NCBI RefSeq assembly: GCF_019711195.1
Contig: NZ_CP081299.1
Location: forward strand, 6,668,501-6,732,500
Length of the DNA: 64,000 nucleotides
Direction of reading: 5' to 3'
From: Dyadobacter sp. NIV53
GTDB lineage: Bacteria; Bacteroidota; Bacteroidia; Cytophagales; Spirosomataceae
Shown: positions 8,479-16,763 of the stretch, piece by piece
How the letters are laid out: each line of letters opens with the position of its first letter
How positions within the stretch are numbered: the stretch's first letter is position 1
Position numbers and translations under genes: made by a program
Notes under the pieces: generated by a model
What the model saw: only the letters and a program-made list of their open reading frames with translations
What the model was told of the DNA's origin: nothing
Databases searched by the model: none

Positions 8479-9921
8479 ATGAGTACAAGTAAAGGAGTCG
8501 ACTTTTACGCCTATCTGGGCGACAACCGGTTTTATGTTCAATTTCAAAAACCAAAGAGCTGGGGCGGCAGTACAGCTACAACTCCATGGGGAACAGCCGA
8601 TCAAATGTATGCCAACAACCTTCAGATATCCGAAAGTGACATCGGACTTACATCGCATACCGGGCGGTTCCAGTGGACCCTTGACTATGAAGGCAACCCT
8701 ATGGTTAATAAGTATGCGGAAATTGCCCCGTCGGATGGTACTGTTGGAGATTCCAATATGAAAAGCATGTTTGATACACAGTCGTTCGGCAATAATGACT
8801 ATGCGGTTTCCTATGGTTTTTATGATTCCAGTTTTGGTAAGGGCTCGCTCACAAACCAGGACCAGTCCTACGTTTATGCCACAGGTGGCAAATCGACCTG
8901 GATGGGTGATATCGCCGGACAGGTTGGCAATGCGCCTTTCAGCAGCTTTGTACTTCCCGGCGCGCATGATTCAGGAATGTTCGATACGAGCTGCGTTAAA
9001 ACGTTGCAAAACAACTACGCTTTCCTGAATGTACTTGGAACTGCAGCCGGTATTGGCGTGGCAATTGCGCAAACATTGGCTCCCGACGTAATTACACGTA
9101 TTGTGGTCAATTTGGCAATGACCCAAAAGGACACCATCCCGACTATGCTTAACCTGGGTATCCGGTACTTTGATTTTCGTCCGGGCTACTGCACGACAGA
9201 TCAGGGAGCGACAGGACCACTTTACCATCAGCACAACTTTATACCGGGATATGCATTTGCGCCATTCCTCAATGATATTCTTTCTTACCTTGGCCAGCAT
9301 CCTTCCGAAATCGTTGTGGTGGCATTGGGGCATGCGGGCTTCTATCAGGATTACATGAAACCATCGACAGCAACGCTGGAATCTTATATAAAAAATGCAA
9401 TATCCCAGAGTAACAGCGGCGTGTCGGTCGGTAATAAGCTCGATTTGAATTCTTCCTATAATGATCTGATTGCAAGTGGCAAGCGGCTGATCATTCTGGG
9501 CCAGTGCGGTTTTCCAGGCGATCCTTCCCAAAGTCCTGAACAGGCCTTGATCTATGACGCTTCCAAGTACGATTCTTACACGGATGCTTATCAGACCACA
9601 GATGTAAATGTGATCATGAACGCTTTGAATAGCATGAATGCTGACGGGCAGAATGGAAATGACTATACTGTACTGCAATTGCAGGGAACTGCTTCGGGAG
9701 CATCAGGCGGGATTTTTGGTTCGGCAGCTACACTTAGTGATGCATCCTCACCTTTGATGTCGACAAAAGCACATTTTGATAACAATACTTATCCCTGGAT
9801 CCAGAATAATGTCGCAGGCCGGTTCAAAAAAGACCAGTTGCTGGTATGCCTGAACGACTTCGCTGATAATGCACTGACAGACTGTTGTGTTAAACTTACC
9901 CAGCAGCGTGCAAATGGTTAA
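8479..9921 (+). CDS. PI-PLC X-domain (phosphatidylinositol phosphodiesterase-like) protein
   Basis: From the ATG at 8479 the product has 480 residues; a TTG at 8425 lies inside the previous gene and is less likely. Residues 1-145 look like a beta-sandwich carbohydrate- or membrane-binding domain. From about residue 150 the PI-PLC-X signature appears: LPGAHDSGMFD with His163 as likely first catalytic histidine, IRYFDFRPG with Arg229, Asp232 and Arg234, and LYHQHN with His250 or His252 as likely second catalytic histidine. Such enzymes cleave phosphatidylinositol or GPI-type phosphodiesters without calcium through a TIM barrel. No signal peptide is visible. It ends the cluster of beta-rich proteins; substrate unknown. 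Confidence 0.8.
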   Translation: MSTSKGVDFYAYLGDNRFYVQFQKPKSWGGSTATTPWGTADQMYANNLQISESDIGLTSHTGRFQWTLDYEGNPMVNKYAEIAPSDGTVGDSNMKSMFDTQSFGNNDYAVSYGFYDSSFGKGSLTNQDQSYVYATGGKSTWMGDIAGQVGNAPFSSFVLPGAHDSGMFDTSCVKTLQNNYAFLNVLGTAAGIGVAIAQTLAPDVITRIVVNLAMTQKDTIPTMLNLGIRYFDFRPGYCTTDQGATGPLYHQHNFIPGYAFAPFLNDILSYLGQHPSEIVVVALGHAGFYQDYMKPSTATLESYIKNAISQSNSGVSVGNKLDLNSSYNDLIASGKRLIILGQCGFPGDPSQSPEQALIYDASKYDSYTDAYQTTDVNVIMNALNSMNADGQNGNDYTVLQLQGTASGASGGIFGSAATLSDASSPLMSTKAHFDNNTYPWIQNNVAGRFKKDQLLVCLNDFADNALTDCCVKLTQQRANG

Positions 9922-9931
9922 ATAATAATTG

Positions 9932-9979
9932 CAGCTCAACGATATCCCTTGGCTCATTTTTGAGGGATATCGGGAGCTG
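9932..9979 (+). terminator. Hairpin terminator between convergent genes
   Basis: A long inverted repeat: CGATATCCCT (9940-9949) pairs with AGGGATATCG (9963-9972), extended by CAGCTC (9932-9937) with GAGCTG (9974-9979) across a small internal bulge. A short T/A run follows. It lies between the convergent PI-PLC and reductase genes and can serve both. Confidence 0.65.
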
Positions 9980-10061
9980 TTTAAAAACACGGCCATTTGC
10001 AAAAACAGATTTTGGAAGACAAGCAATTTCTTGAAATAAATGGTAATTGTACACTTGAAAT

Positions 10062-11096
10062 TTAAACAAGTACTTTTCCAAATGTGTGATCAATTGCAAG
10101 TTCAAAACCCAGGTGAGAATGGTTTTGTGCCAGTTCCCGGATATATTCTGCCTGTTCAAGCGTTGGATTGCCGATACTAAAATGCCCTTCATGATCCGAC
10201 AGGTTCAGCAATATGGTTTCTGCCAGGCACGCATAGGAAAGGCCGGACGGCAGGCCGATATGACGTTGAAACCGTAGTCCGGGAATGGAGACAAGCCCGC
10301 CGTCGATAATTTTTATATCATTCCGCTCCTTCAGCAAATCGGGATGGGTATTCCTGGGTTGCGTATCATCCAGTACGACTGCATTTTTTTTCAGATGCTC
10401 GGTCTTTAAAAGGAAATCGGATGCGCTGGTCAGTAAAACAACAATGTCTGCGCTGGCAATATCAAGCAGGTCCCTGGATGTGTTTATGGATGCGAAAGGA
10501 GATATTTTTCCCAGTAGTGTTGCAAGTCCGGTAAGCCTGTGCTCATTCCGTGCAACCAGCAGGTAGCCGGCATTCAATGAATTTTTTACAAGTAACTGGC
10601 TGACAAGGCTTCCTACACTACCTGTAGCCCCGACGATAGCGACGACAGGTTTGTTAACCGGACACAGGGCAATCAGTTCGGCTGTCTTTTGGAATGTGAT
10701 TACGGCTGTAAACGCGTTGCCGTTCGTAATTGAGGTAAACGGATTATCTAATAACATTTTTCCGCCAGAAGTAATTGGAGATGTTAACGCTCCCAGTCCA
10801 ACAATAGCGGCACCTTTACCTGCTGCTATTTTCAGGGCCTTTTTTATAATTGGCATCATGAATTTTCGCTGGTTGAGTAATTGGCCGGCAACATACGGAA
10901 GCATAATGATGTAGCCATCGGCCTCCGAACTGCCAGGCGTAATTTTGACCTCACTCCAGATGAATGGTGAAAAAGGCCGCCTGCGGAAAAGGAGGCGATA
11001 AAACTTCTCCGGAACTGCACCGAAAGCCGGGTGCAATACGCTTAAATCTTCCTTATAATTGTTCCTCAAATGAACCAGAAAAGCGAATTTTTTCAT
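10062..11096 (-). CDS. Acyl-ACP reductase-like NAD(P)-dependent oxidoreductase
   Basis: A 344-residue protein resembling cyanobacterial long-chain acyl-ACP reductase (AAR), which reduces acyl-ACP to fatty aldehyde with NADPH. Matching landmarks are VGLGALTSPIT (~100-110), ITNGNAFTA (~123-131), the Rossmann motif VAIVGATGSVGS (~152-163), LLVARNEHRL, IDGGLVSIPG (~265) and the C-terminal CLAETILLNLSDHEGHFSIG. In AAR a Cys near the G-rich loop is the thioester nucleophile; here CLAE and an earlier Cys near residue 144 are candidates, not resolved by eye. Its start overlaps the stop of the upstream amine oxidase by four bases (ATGA). No aldehyde-deformylating oxygenase is nearby, so alkane synthesis is not implied. 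The substrate could be another acyl thioester. Confidence 0.72.
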   Translation of the reverse strand: MKKFAFLVHLRNNYKEDLSVLHPAFGAVPEKFYRLLFRRRPFSPFIWSEVKITPGSSEADGYIIMLPYVAGQLLNQRKFMMPIIKKALKIAAGKGAAIVGLGALTSPITSGGKMLLDNPFTSITNGNAFTAVITFQKTAELIALCPVNKPVVAIVGATGSVGSLVSQLLVKNSLNAGYLLVARNEHRLTGLATLLGKISPFASINTSRDLLDIASADIVVLLTSASDFLLKTEHLKKNAVVLDDTQPRNTHPDLLKERNDIKIIDGGLVSIPGLRFQRHIGLPSGLSYACLAETILLNLSDHEGHFSIGNPTLEQAEYIRELAQNHSHLGFELAIDHTFGKVLV

Positions 11097-12454
11097 ATTT
11101 TTACTTCCCGTTCATTATTCAGTATTTCAATTACTTCGTTGGCTGCACGCTCACCACTTTGTAAAGCTCCTTCCATATAAAGCCGCCATTCCGTTGAGGT
11201 TTCAGTGCCTGCCCAATGGATAGAGCCAACAGGGCGCAAAAGAGCGGGGCCAAATTGTGTAAGCACGCCCGGGGCAAAATGTGCTGCGTAGCCACATCTG
11301 ATCCAGGGTTCCTGCGACCAGTTCTTTTCAATGATTTCTTCGGGAAAAAGAGCAGAATTGCCGAGGTATTCAGCGACACCTTCCAGAATAAGTTCTTCAC
11401 GCCTGGCAGCAGTGCAGGCTTCCAGTTGCCGTGCCTTTTCTCCTCCCACCAATACGGTCAGGATACCCTTGCCGCCATGAGGAGGTGAGCTGTTCATCGT
11501 TGCTGTGAAGTATTGCCTGTCGGAATAAATCATTCCGTTTTTACCCTCATCCCGCCAGAAAGGGGTAGGATAAATAATATTGTATTTAATACAGGAAGCC
11601 TGTCCGAGGCGCTGTGTCAACTGGTCCCTGACTGAAGGCAAAGCGGGTTCATAATGTATGCGGCCGCAAAAAGCCGGAGGAATTGCCAGGATCACTTTTC
11701 TTGCCTCAAACTTCCCACTTTCTGTATGTATAACTACCCCTTCGCCGTCATGTGTAATGCGGTAAACAGGGCTGTTTAATGTAATATTTGACCAGCCGAT
11801 TTGGTCTGCCATCTTATCTGAGAGCGCATAGGCCCCTTCCATAATCCAGTAATCTTCTGCCGTCATCAGCCGGTCGAATGAGCCGGACGATGAAATAGCC
11901 CAGAAAAGATCAAGAAGAGAAGCTTCTGACAATTCACAGCAAAATCCTTCTTCTGCCAAAAGCCGGTAGAATCTCCTGGCCGTATCAGTAAGCAACGTAC
12001 TGCGCCTGGACAACCACTGTTCTATAGTAATGGAGTCCCACTTTTTTGCAAATTTGCTGGTCCAGGGATTTTCATCAGGGAACCCGCGAAGTGTTTTTGT
12101 TAATCGGTTTTGGAAAAGAGCAAGGTCAAGCAGAGCGGAAACGGGAAGAGGTGGTAACTTACTTTTTGTAACCTTCAATTTACCGCCAATGTCATATATT
12201 GTTTTGCCATCGACATGGGTCTTGACCAAGGTAAACCCAAATCTTTTTACAAGTTCCTGAACCCTGAGCTGGTGGGGAGAGATCCATTGTGCGCCCAGGT
12301 CGAAGGCTGTACCGTCCTTTGCGTTTCCATTTTGCATACGTCCGCCAATCCTGCTTTTGGCTTCCAGAATCCGGTACGATTTTCCTTGTCCCTGCAAAGT
12401 CAGGGCGCTCATCAAACCCGATAGGCCAGCCCCTATAATGACTGCGTCAAGCAT
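11093..12454 (-). CDS. Flavin-dependent amine oxidase (monoamine oxidase family)
   Basis: A 453-residue FAD enzyme. The N-terminal dinucleotide motif VIIGAGLSGLMSA (residues 5-17) is followed by the second FAD signature EAKSRIGGRM (~35-45). The C-terminus carries GSIHWAGTETSTEW and an E-G-A-L-Q-S-G-E-R-A-A segment, the typical FAD-binding end of monoamine oxidase/protoporphyrinogen oxidase-like proteins. Length is normal. It would oxidise a primary or secondary amine to an imine/aldehyde, or desaturate a substrate, in the cytoplasm. It is the first gene of a two-gene operon, overlapping the acyl-ACP-reductase-like gene by four bases, which implies a shared pathway around an aldehyde. The real substrate cannot be read from sequence. 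Confidence 0.8.
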   Translation of the reverse strand: MLDAVIIGAGLSGLMSALTLQGQGKSYRILEAKSRIGGRMQNGNAKDGTAFDLGAQWISPHQLRVQELVKRFGFTLVKTHVDGKTIYDIGGKLKVTKSKLPPLPVSALLDLALFQNRLTKTLRGFPDENPWTSKFAKKWDSITIEQWLSRRSTLLTDTARRFYRLLAEEGFCCELSEASLLDLFWAISSSGSFDRLMTAEDYWIMEGAYALSDKMADQIGWSNITLNSPVYRITHDGEGVVIHTESGKFEARKVILAIPPAFCGRIHYEPALPSVRDQLTQRLGQASCIKYNIIYPTPFWRDEGKNGMIYSDRQYFTATMNSSPPHGGKGILTVLVGGEKARQLEACTAARREELILEGVAEYLGNSALFPEEIIEKNWSQEPWIRCGYAAHFAPGVLTQFGPALLRPVGSIHWAGTETSTEWRLYMEGALQSGERAANEVIEILNNEREVKI

Positions 12455-13122
12455 AATTTCTATAAAATTTTAGAGGAGATTTTTTATAATTTCTGGTATG
12501 CCAATTGCATAAAGCCATCCCGCAAGAAAGTCTTTCAATTCTGGTCTAACGGAAAGGATGCATCGAAAGGATTGATTGTACTCGGTTTACAGTGTTTCCA
12601 ATCACCTGGATGTAAAAGATATCAGGCTGATTTCGATTAAAGATTCAGTTCTCTTTGACCGCAAAAATTCCTGAAAATGATTTTTCATAGAGGTAAGGTT
12701 TTGACAAGTCGCCCGGAACAAAAATGATTAGACAGAGGAAGGTTTTTATGTATCCAAATATTTCATTTAAAATACATATTTAGGGAGAAAAAGTCTATTT
12801 TACTAATAAAAATGTTACCGATTGTTGATTTAAGGACACTTTCAGGAATTTTAATGACTTATCGTGCCTTTTGCTATCTGATAATTGAAAATGACTATCT
12901 AATAATCCTGCATTCTTTCTCAATCTCAAGGGCAAAATGGTTTATTTTTCAATACCCTGTTCCAAATACCCGTTGTTTGATTTTCATAATAATCTATTTG
13001 AATAACGTAAGTAAATGCACTTGCAATCGTCTAGTTTTGAATAGTAAATTGGAAGAGAACTATTTGACTTACAGTCGGGGCATAATTTTTGTCTGAAATC
13101 TAATTTTTAAAAACAACTCACC
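12455..13122. other. Intergenic region, divergent promoters expected
   Basis: 668 bases between the divergent amine oxidase and molybdenum hydroxylase operons. AT-rich. An open frame at 12812-13096 has no coding character. Promoters for both operons must lie here, but I find no convincing match to the Bacteroidota -33/-7 elements. Confidence 0.6.
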
Positions 13123-13602
13123 ATGGCGAAAATAACTTTAAATATTAACAATAAGGATTATCCCTTAGAAGCTGATCCACAGATGCCTTTGCTTTGGGCA
13201 ATCCGGGATTTGGCAGGGTTGAAAGGAACCAAGTACGGTTGCGGCGTAGCCCAGTGTGGTGCCTGTGTTGTCCATCTGAACGGGGAAGCTGTGCGTTCCT
13301 GTGTGACCAAAGTGAGCCGTGCCGCGGGGCAAAAGGTTGTCACGATCGAAGGTTTGTCGGAAAATAATGATCACCCTGTGCAGCAGGCATGGCAAAAAAT
13401 TGATGTGCCCCAATGCGGGTATTGCCATTCCGGCCAGATCATGTCTGCCGCAGTGTTGCTTCGCGAAAAAAATGATCCAACCGATCAGGATATCGACGAT
13501 GCCATGGCTGGCAACATTTGCCGCTGCGGTACCTATTTACGCATCCGTAAAGCCATTCACCTGGCTGCGGAAATGAAGAAACAGGCACTCAAACAAGGAT
13601 AG
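13123..13602 (+). CDS. (2Fe-2S)-binding subunit of an isoquinoline 1-oxidoreductase-type molybdenum hydroxylase
   Basis: A 159-residue protein of the usual length for the small iron-sulfur subunit (IorA/CoxS type). The N-terminal ferredoxin-like domain carries the plant-type cluster cysteines in KYGCGVAQCGACVV and a fourth in VRSC; the C-terminal helical domain carries CGYC and CRC for the second cluster. It passes electrons from the Mo subunit to an acceptor. No signal peptide is present, so it is expected to be co-exported with the Tat-dependent large subunit two genes downstream. It is the first gene of a three-gene operon with short gaps (20 and 30 bases). Confidence 0.92.
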   Translation: MAKITLNINNKDYPLEADPQMPLLWAIRDLAGLKGTKYGCGVAQCGACVVHLNGEAVRSCVTKVSRAAGQKVVTIEGLSENNDHPVQQAWQKIDVPQCGYCHSGQIMSAAVLLREKNDPTDQDIDDAMAGNICRCGTYLRIRKAIHLAAEMKKQALKQG

Positions 13603-13622
13603 ACAACCGATTTTATTAGATT

Positions 13623-14273
13623 ATGAATCAGGAAACAAAAACAAAAACGCACTCGTTTTTTACGAGGCGAACGGCGGGCGTATTATCCATTATTATTTTC
13701 GGCATGGCGGTAGTTACGTCGGCATTCAGGGAAAAGGAATACGATCCTACCAAAGATATCAGGTTCAATAAGATTAATAAAGACAGTGTGGAGTCGGTCA
13801 CGGCTTTTGCGACTGTATATAAGGTACTGATGAGCCCAAGGTGTATGAATTGTCATCCGGCGGGTGATATTCCTTTGCAGGGTGATGACAGCCATTTGCA
13901 TACCATGGCACCTAAAAGAGGTGTTGAGGGCAAAGGCGTATATTCCATGAAGTGCTCCAATTGCCATCAGGTTACAAACTCACCAGGGTTGCACACACCT
14001 CCCGGTAATCCCGACTGGCATTTGCCGCCCGCTAATATGAAAATGGTTTTTGAGGGCAAAACAGCTAATGAGCTGGCCAGGCAACTGGTCGACCCGGATA
14101 AGAACGGGCATAAATCAATGGAGCGGTTGCTTGCGCATGCACAGGACGGGCTTGTAATTGCCGGCTGGCATCCGGGAGAAGGCCGGACACTTCCGCCGGT
14201 TAGTCATAAAGAATTTACAAAGGCATGGGTTACGTGGATTAAAAAAGGTGCTTACGCTCCTAAACCACAGTAA
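13623..14273 (+). CDS. Membrane-anchored dihaem c-type cytochrome of the molybdenum hydroxylase operon
   Basis: A 216-residue protein with an N-terminal basic and hydrophobic segment (residues ~10-35) that acts as signal or anchor. Two CxxCH haem-binding motifs are visible: C-M-N-C-H at 74-78 and C-S-N-C-H at 111-115. The rest is rich in His, Pro and Gly. It lies between the iron-sulfur and molybdopterin subunits, so it probably takes electrons from the [2Fe-2S] subunit and passes them to the respiratory chain, in place of NAD or oxygen. Cytochromes in this position are known for IorAB-type oxidoreductases. The physiological acceptor is unknown. Confidence 0.85.
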   Translation: MNQETKTKTHSFFTRRTAGVLSIIIFGMAVVTSAFREKEYDPTKDIRFNKINKDSVESVTAFATVYKVLMSPRCMNCHPAGDIPLQGDDSHLHTMAPKRGVEGKGVYSMKCSNCHQVTNSPGLHTPPGNPDWHLPPANMKMVFEGKTANELARQLVDPDKNGHKSMERLLAHAQDGLVIAGWHPGEGRTLPPVSHKEFTKAWVTWIKKGAYAPKPQ

Positions 14274-14303
14274 TACAGGTTTTTCACAGATATTTTACTC
14301 ATC

Positions 14304-16460
14304 ATGGACACAAAGTCATTATCCAGAAGGAAATTTCTAAAAGTATCCGGCATGACAGGAACAATCCTGTCACTGGGGTTTTATTGGCCGGCCAACGCCA
14401 GTGAAGCTGAAATTATAAAGGCGGCCGAAGCCGAAAACTTTGGCGTTGAGATGAATTCCTGGGTACATATAGATACATCCGGAAAAGTCACCATTTTCAG
14501 TCATCGTGCAGAAATGGGGCAGGGAGCTTACCAGGCTATTCCGCAGATCGTTGCAGAGGAACTTGAAGTTAACCTCAATGAAATCAATGTTGTTTTTGCA
14601 AAAGGCGACAACAAAAAATACGGCAACCAGATTACCGGAGGCAGTTCTACGGTGAGAGGTTCTTATAAGAATCTGCTGAACCTGAGCGCAACCGCACGCG
14701 AAATGCTGATCCAGGCTGCTGCCAATAAATGGGGTGTTTCCAAAACAGATTGTTATGCCGAAGGCGGGCATGTTTTTCACAAACCTTCCGGCAAAAAATA
14801 TCATTATGGTGAATTAGTAGAAGTGGCATCCAAGCTGGAAGCACCCAAAAATGTGGTACTCAAAAAACGCTCGGAATACAAACTGATCGGTAAACCGCTT
14901 CTCCGTCTGGACACACCTTTGAAAACCAACGGAACTGCTGTTTTCGGCCTGGACAAGGAAATTCCGGGGATGCTGTATGCTGCTGTGGAAAGAAATCCAA
15001 GGCTGCGCGGGAAAGTAAAAAGTTTCGACGATACAGCTGCACGCAAAATTCCGGGGGTAAAACAGGTAATGAAGGTGAAGATGGGTGTATTCAGTACCTA
15101 TCGCGAAGGTGTTGCGGTTGTAGCAGATTCTACCTGGGCAGCATTACAAGGCAAGAAAGCACTGAAAGTAGAGTGGGATGACACCGGTTTCGAGCATCTG
15201 AGCACCGACGATATTTACAAACGCCAGAAGGAAGCGTTACAAACGCAGGAAGGGTTGTCGTTCAAGAAACAGGGTGACCCTGCCGCAATTATTGAAAAAG
15301 CCGTGAAAAAGATTGATGTGATGTATGAAACGCCTTATCAGTATCATGCGTGTATGGAGCCGTTAAATTGCATTGCCCATTATCAGGAAAACAAGCTCGA
15401 AATATGGGGGCCGATACAGGCGCCGGAATGGGTGCAGGATTTTATCAGCAAGGAAATGTCGTTACCCCGCGAAAATGTAATCGTTAATATGACCTTTCTG
15501 GGAGGTGGCTTTGGGCGGAAAGCATTCATGGATTACCCGCATGAAGCATCTGTTATTTCAAAAGAAATGAAAGCACCGGTTCAGGTTGTCTGGACACGCG
15601 AAGACGATGCAACCCAGGGCCCTTATCGCCCGGGTATTACTTACCGATGTGAGGGGGTGATCACCAATGGAGAAATTGATGCTTTTAAGGTAAAACTGGC
15701 CGGACAAAATAACAGCCACTGGCGTGGAGGCAAAAAGGATGTTCCCAATGGCAGCGCTTCCGAGGGTTTTCTTAAACCATATACTGAAAGTATTAAAAAT
15801 CTTTCTATACAGGATGTTCCTTTTGAAACACCTATTCCTACTATGTGGTGGCGTTCCGTATATGCATCTACCAACGGTTTCGCTTACGAAAGTTTTATGG
15901 ATGAACTGGCGCTGGAAGCAGGAAAAGATCCGCTCGATTTCAGGAGACAATATTTGAAAGAAGACCGCCTGCAACTTTTGATCGACAAAATGGAAGAGGT
16001 GTCCGGCTGGAAAAAAAGGAAAAAAGGCGAGGGTTACGGCGTTGCGATTACAGAATGTTTTGCCAGTACAGTAGGGCAGGTTGTAAAAGTATCGAAGAAA
16101 GCGGATGGAGGTGTAAAAATTGACCAGGTCTGGGCGGTAATGGATTGTGGGTGGTATGTAAATCCGGACACAGTTCGTGCACAGGTGGAAGGTGCAATTG
16201 TAATGGCTATTGGCGCAGCAACGATTCACCAGGTAACATTCAGGGACGGTAAGGCAGTAGACAATAATTTCAGTACTTATCAAATGCCACGTATCACGGA
16301 TATTCCGCCAATTGATATCCATATTATGGAAAACGATGCAGATGCCGGCGGGGTAGGAGAGCCTGGTTTACCTGCCTTTGCTCCTGCGTTAACGAATGCT
16401 ATTTTTGATCTGACCGGCAAGCGTATCAGGAAATTGCCTTTTAGCCTGGCGACTGTCTAG
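14304..16460 (+). CDS. Molybdopterin-binding subunit, isoquinoline 1-oxidoreductase / xanthine dehydrogenase family
   Basis: A 718-residue protein. The N-terminus has a twin-arginine signal (SRRKFLKVSG at about 7-16) followed by a hydrophobic stretch, so the folded Mo enzyme should be exported to the periplasm by Tat. The body has the aldehyde-oxidase-type organisation: RAEMGQGAYQ near 70, GGSSTVRGSY near 112, TFLGGGFGRKAF near 400 and GVGEPGLPAFAPA near the end, where Glu686 is the expected catalytic base. Such enzymes hydroxylate N-heterocycles or oxidise aldehydes using water as oxygen source. It is the last gene of the three-gene operon. Substrate not predictable from sequence. Confidence 0.92.
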   Translation: MDTKSLSRRKFLKVSGMTGTILSLGFYWPANASEAEIIKAAEAENFGVEMNSWVHIDTSGKVTIFSHRAEMGQGAYQAIPQIVAEELEVNLNEINVVFAKGDNKKYGNQITGGSSTVRGSYKNLLNLSATAREMLIQAAANKWGVSKTDCYAEGGHVFHKPSGKKYHYGELVEVASKLEAPKNVVLKKRSEYKLIGKPLLRLDTPLKTNGTAVFGLDKEIPGMLYAAVERNPRLRGKVKSFDDTAARKIPGVKQVMKVKMGVFSTYREGVAVVADSTWAALQGKKALKVEWDDTGFEHLSTDDIYKRQKEALQTQEGLSFKKQGDPAAIIEKAVKKIDVMYETPYQYHACMEPLNCIAHYQENKLEIWGPIQAPEWVQDFISKEMSLPRENVIVNMTFLGGGFGRKAFMDYPHEASVISKEMKAPVQVVWTREDDATQGPYRPGITYRCEGVITNGEIDAFKVKLAGQNNSHWRGGKKDVPNGSASEGFLKPYTESIKNLSIQDVPFETPIPTMWWRSVYASTNGFAYESFMDELALEAGKDPLDFRRQYLKEDRLQLLIDKMEEVSGWKKRKKGEGYGVAITECFASTVGQVVKVSKKADGGVKIDQVWAVMDCGWYVNPDTVRAQVEGAIVMAIGAATIHQVTFRDGKAVDNNFSTYQMPRITDIPPIDIHIMENDADAGGVGEPGLPAFAPALTNAIFDLTGKRIRKLPFSLATV

Positions 16461-16763
16461 TTTTATTATCCGGTATTTAAAGCATTTTTATCATTCAGTC
16501 TGAGGTTTAATATTGATAGCATAGATTTTCGGTGATGAACTAAAATCACCTGTTAATCTTCAATTTTGACTAACGTATAATGTGTTTTTATGACACTTAT
16601 CTTTCGATATAAAGAATAGTATAAAATTTTATTAGATTATTTATATTTTTAATGGGCTGAATTGACAAGTATCTTGCCTGATATCAAAACTATTTCTATG
16701 TTATAGTATCGAAATTTGTTGTCTGAAATAATCAAAAAATCTACAACAAATTTTGTACTAAAC
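16461..16763. other. Intergenic region before a T9SS-exported protein
   Basis: About 300 AT-rich bases. No gene, no clear terminator for the molybdenum hydroxylase operon and no confident promoter. An in-frame TTG at 16716 is not used in my annotation because the signal peptide begins at the ATG at 16764. Confidence 0.5.

Noticed and set aside
10062..11096. Alkane biosynthesis operon
   Set aside because: The reductase resembles AAR, but no aldehyde-deformylating oxygenase gene is in the neighbourhood.
13064..13091. TTGACT and CATAAT-like words before the Mo-hydroxylase operon as a promoter
   Set aside because: Spacing is only 11 bases and the Bacteroidota -7 element is not matched.
12812..13096. 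Open frame of 94 codons upstream of the Mo-hydroxylase operon
   Set aside because: AT-rich, no recognisable motif, lies in the expected promoter region and has no coding character.
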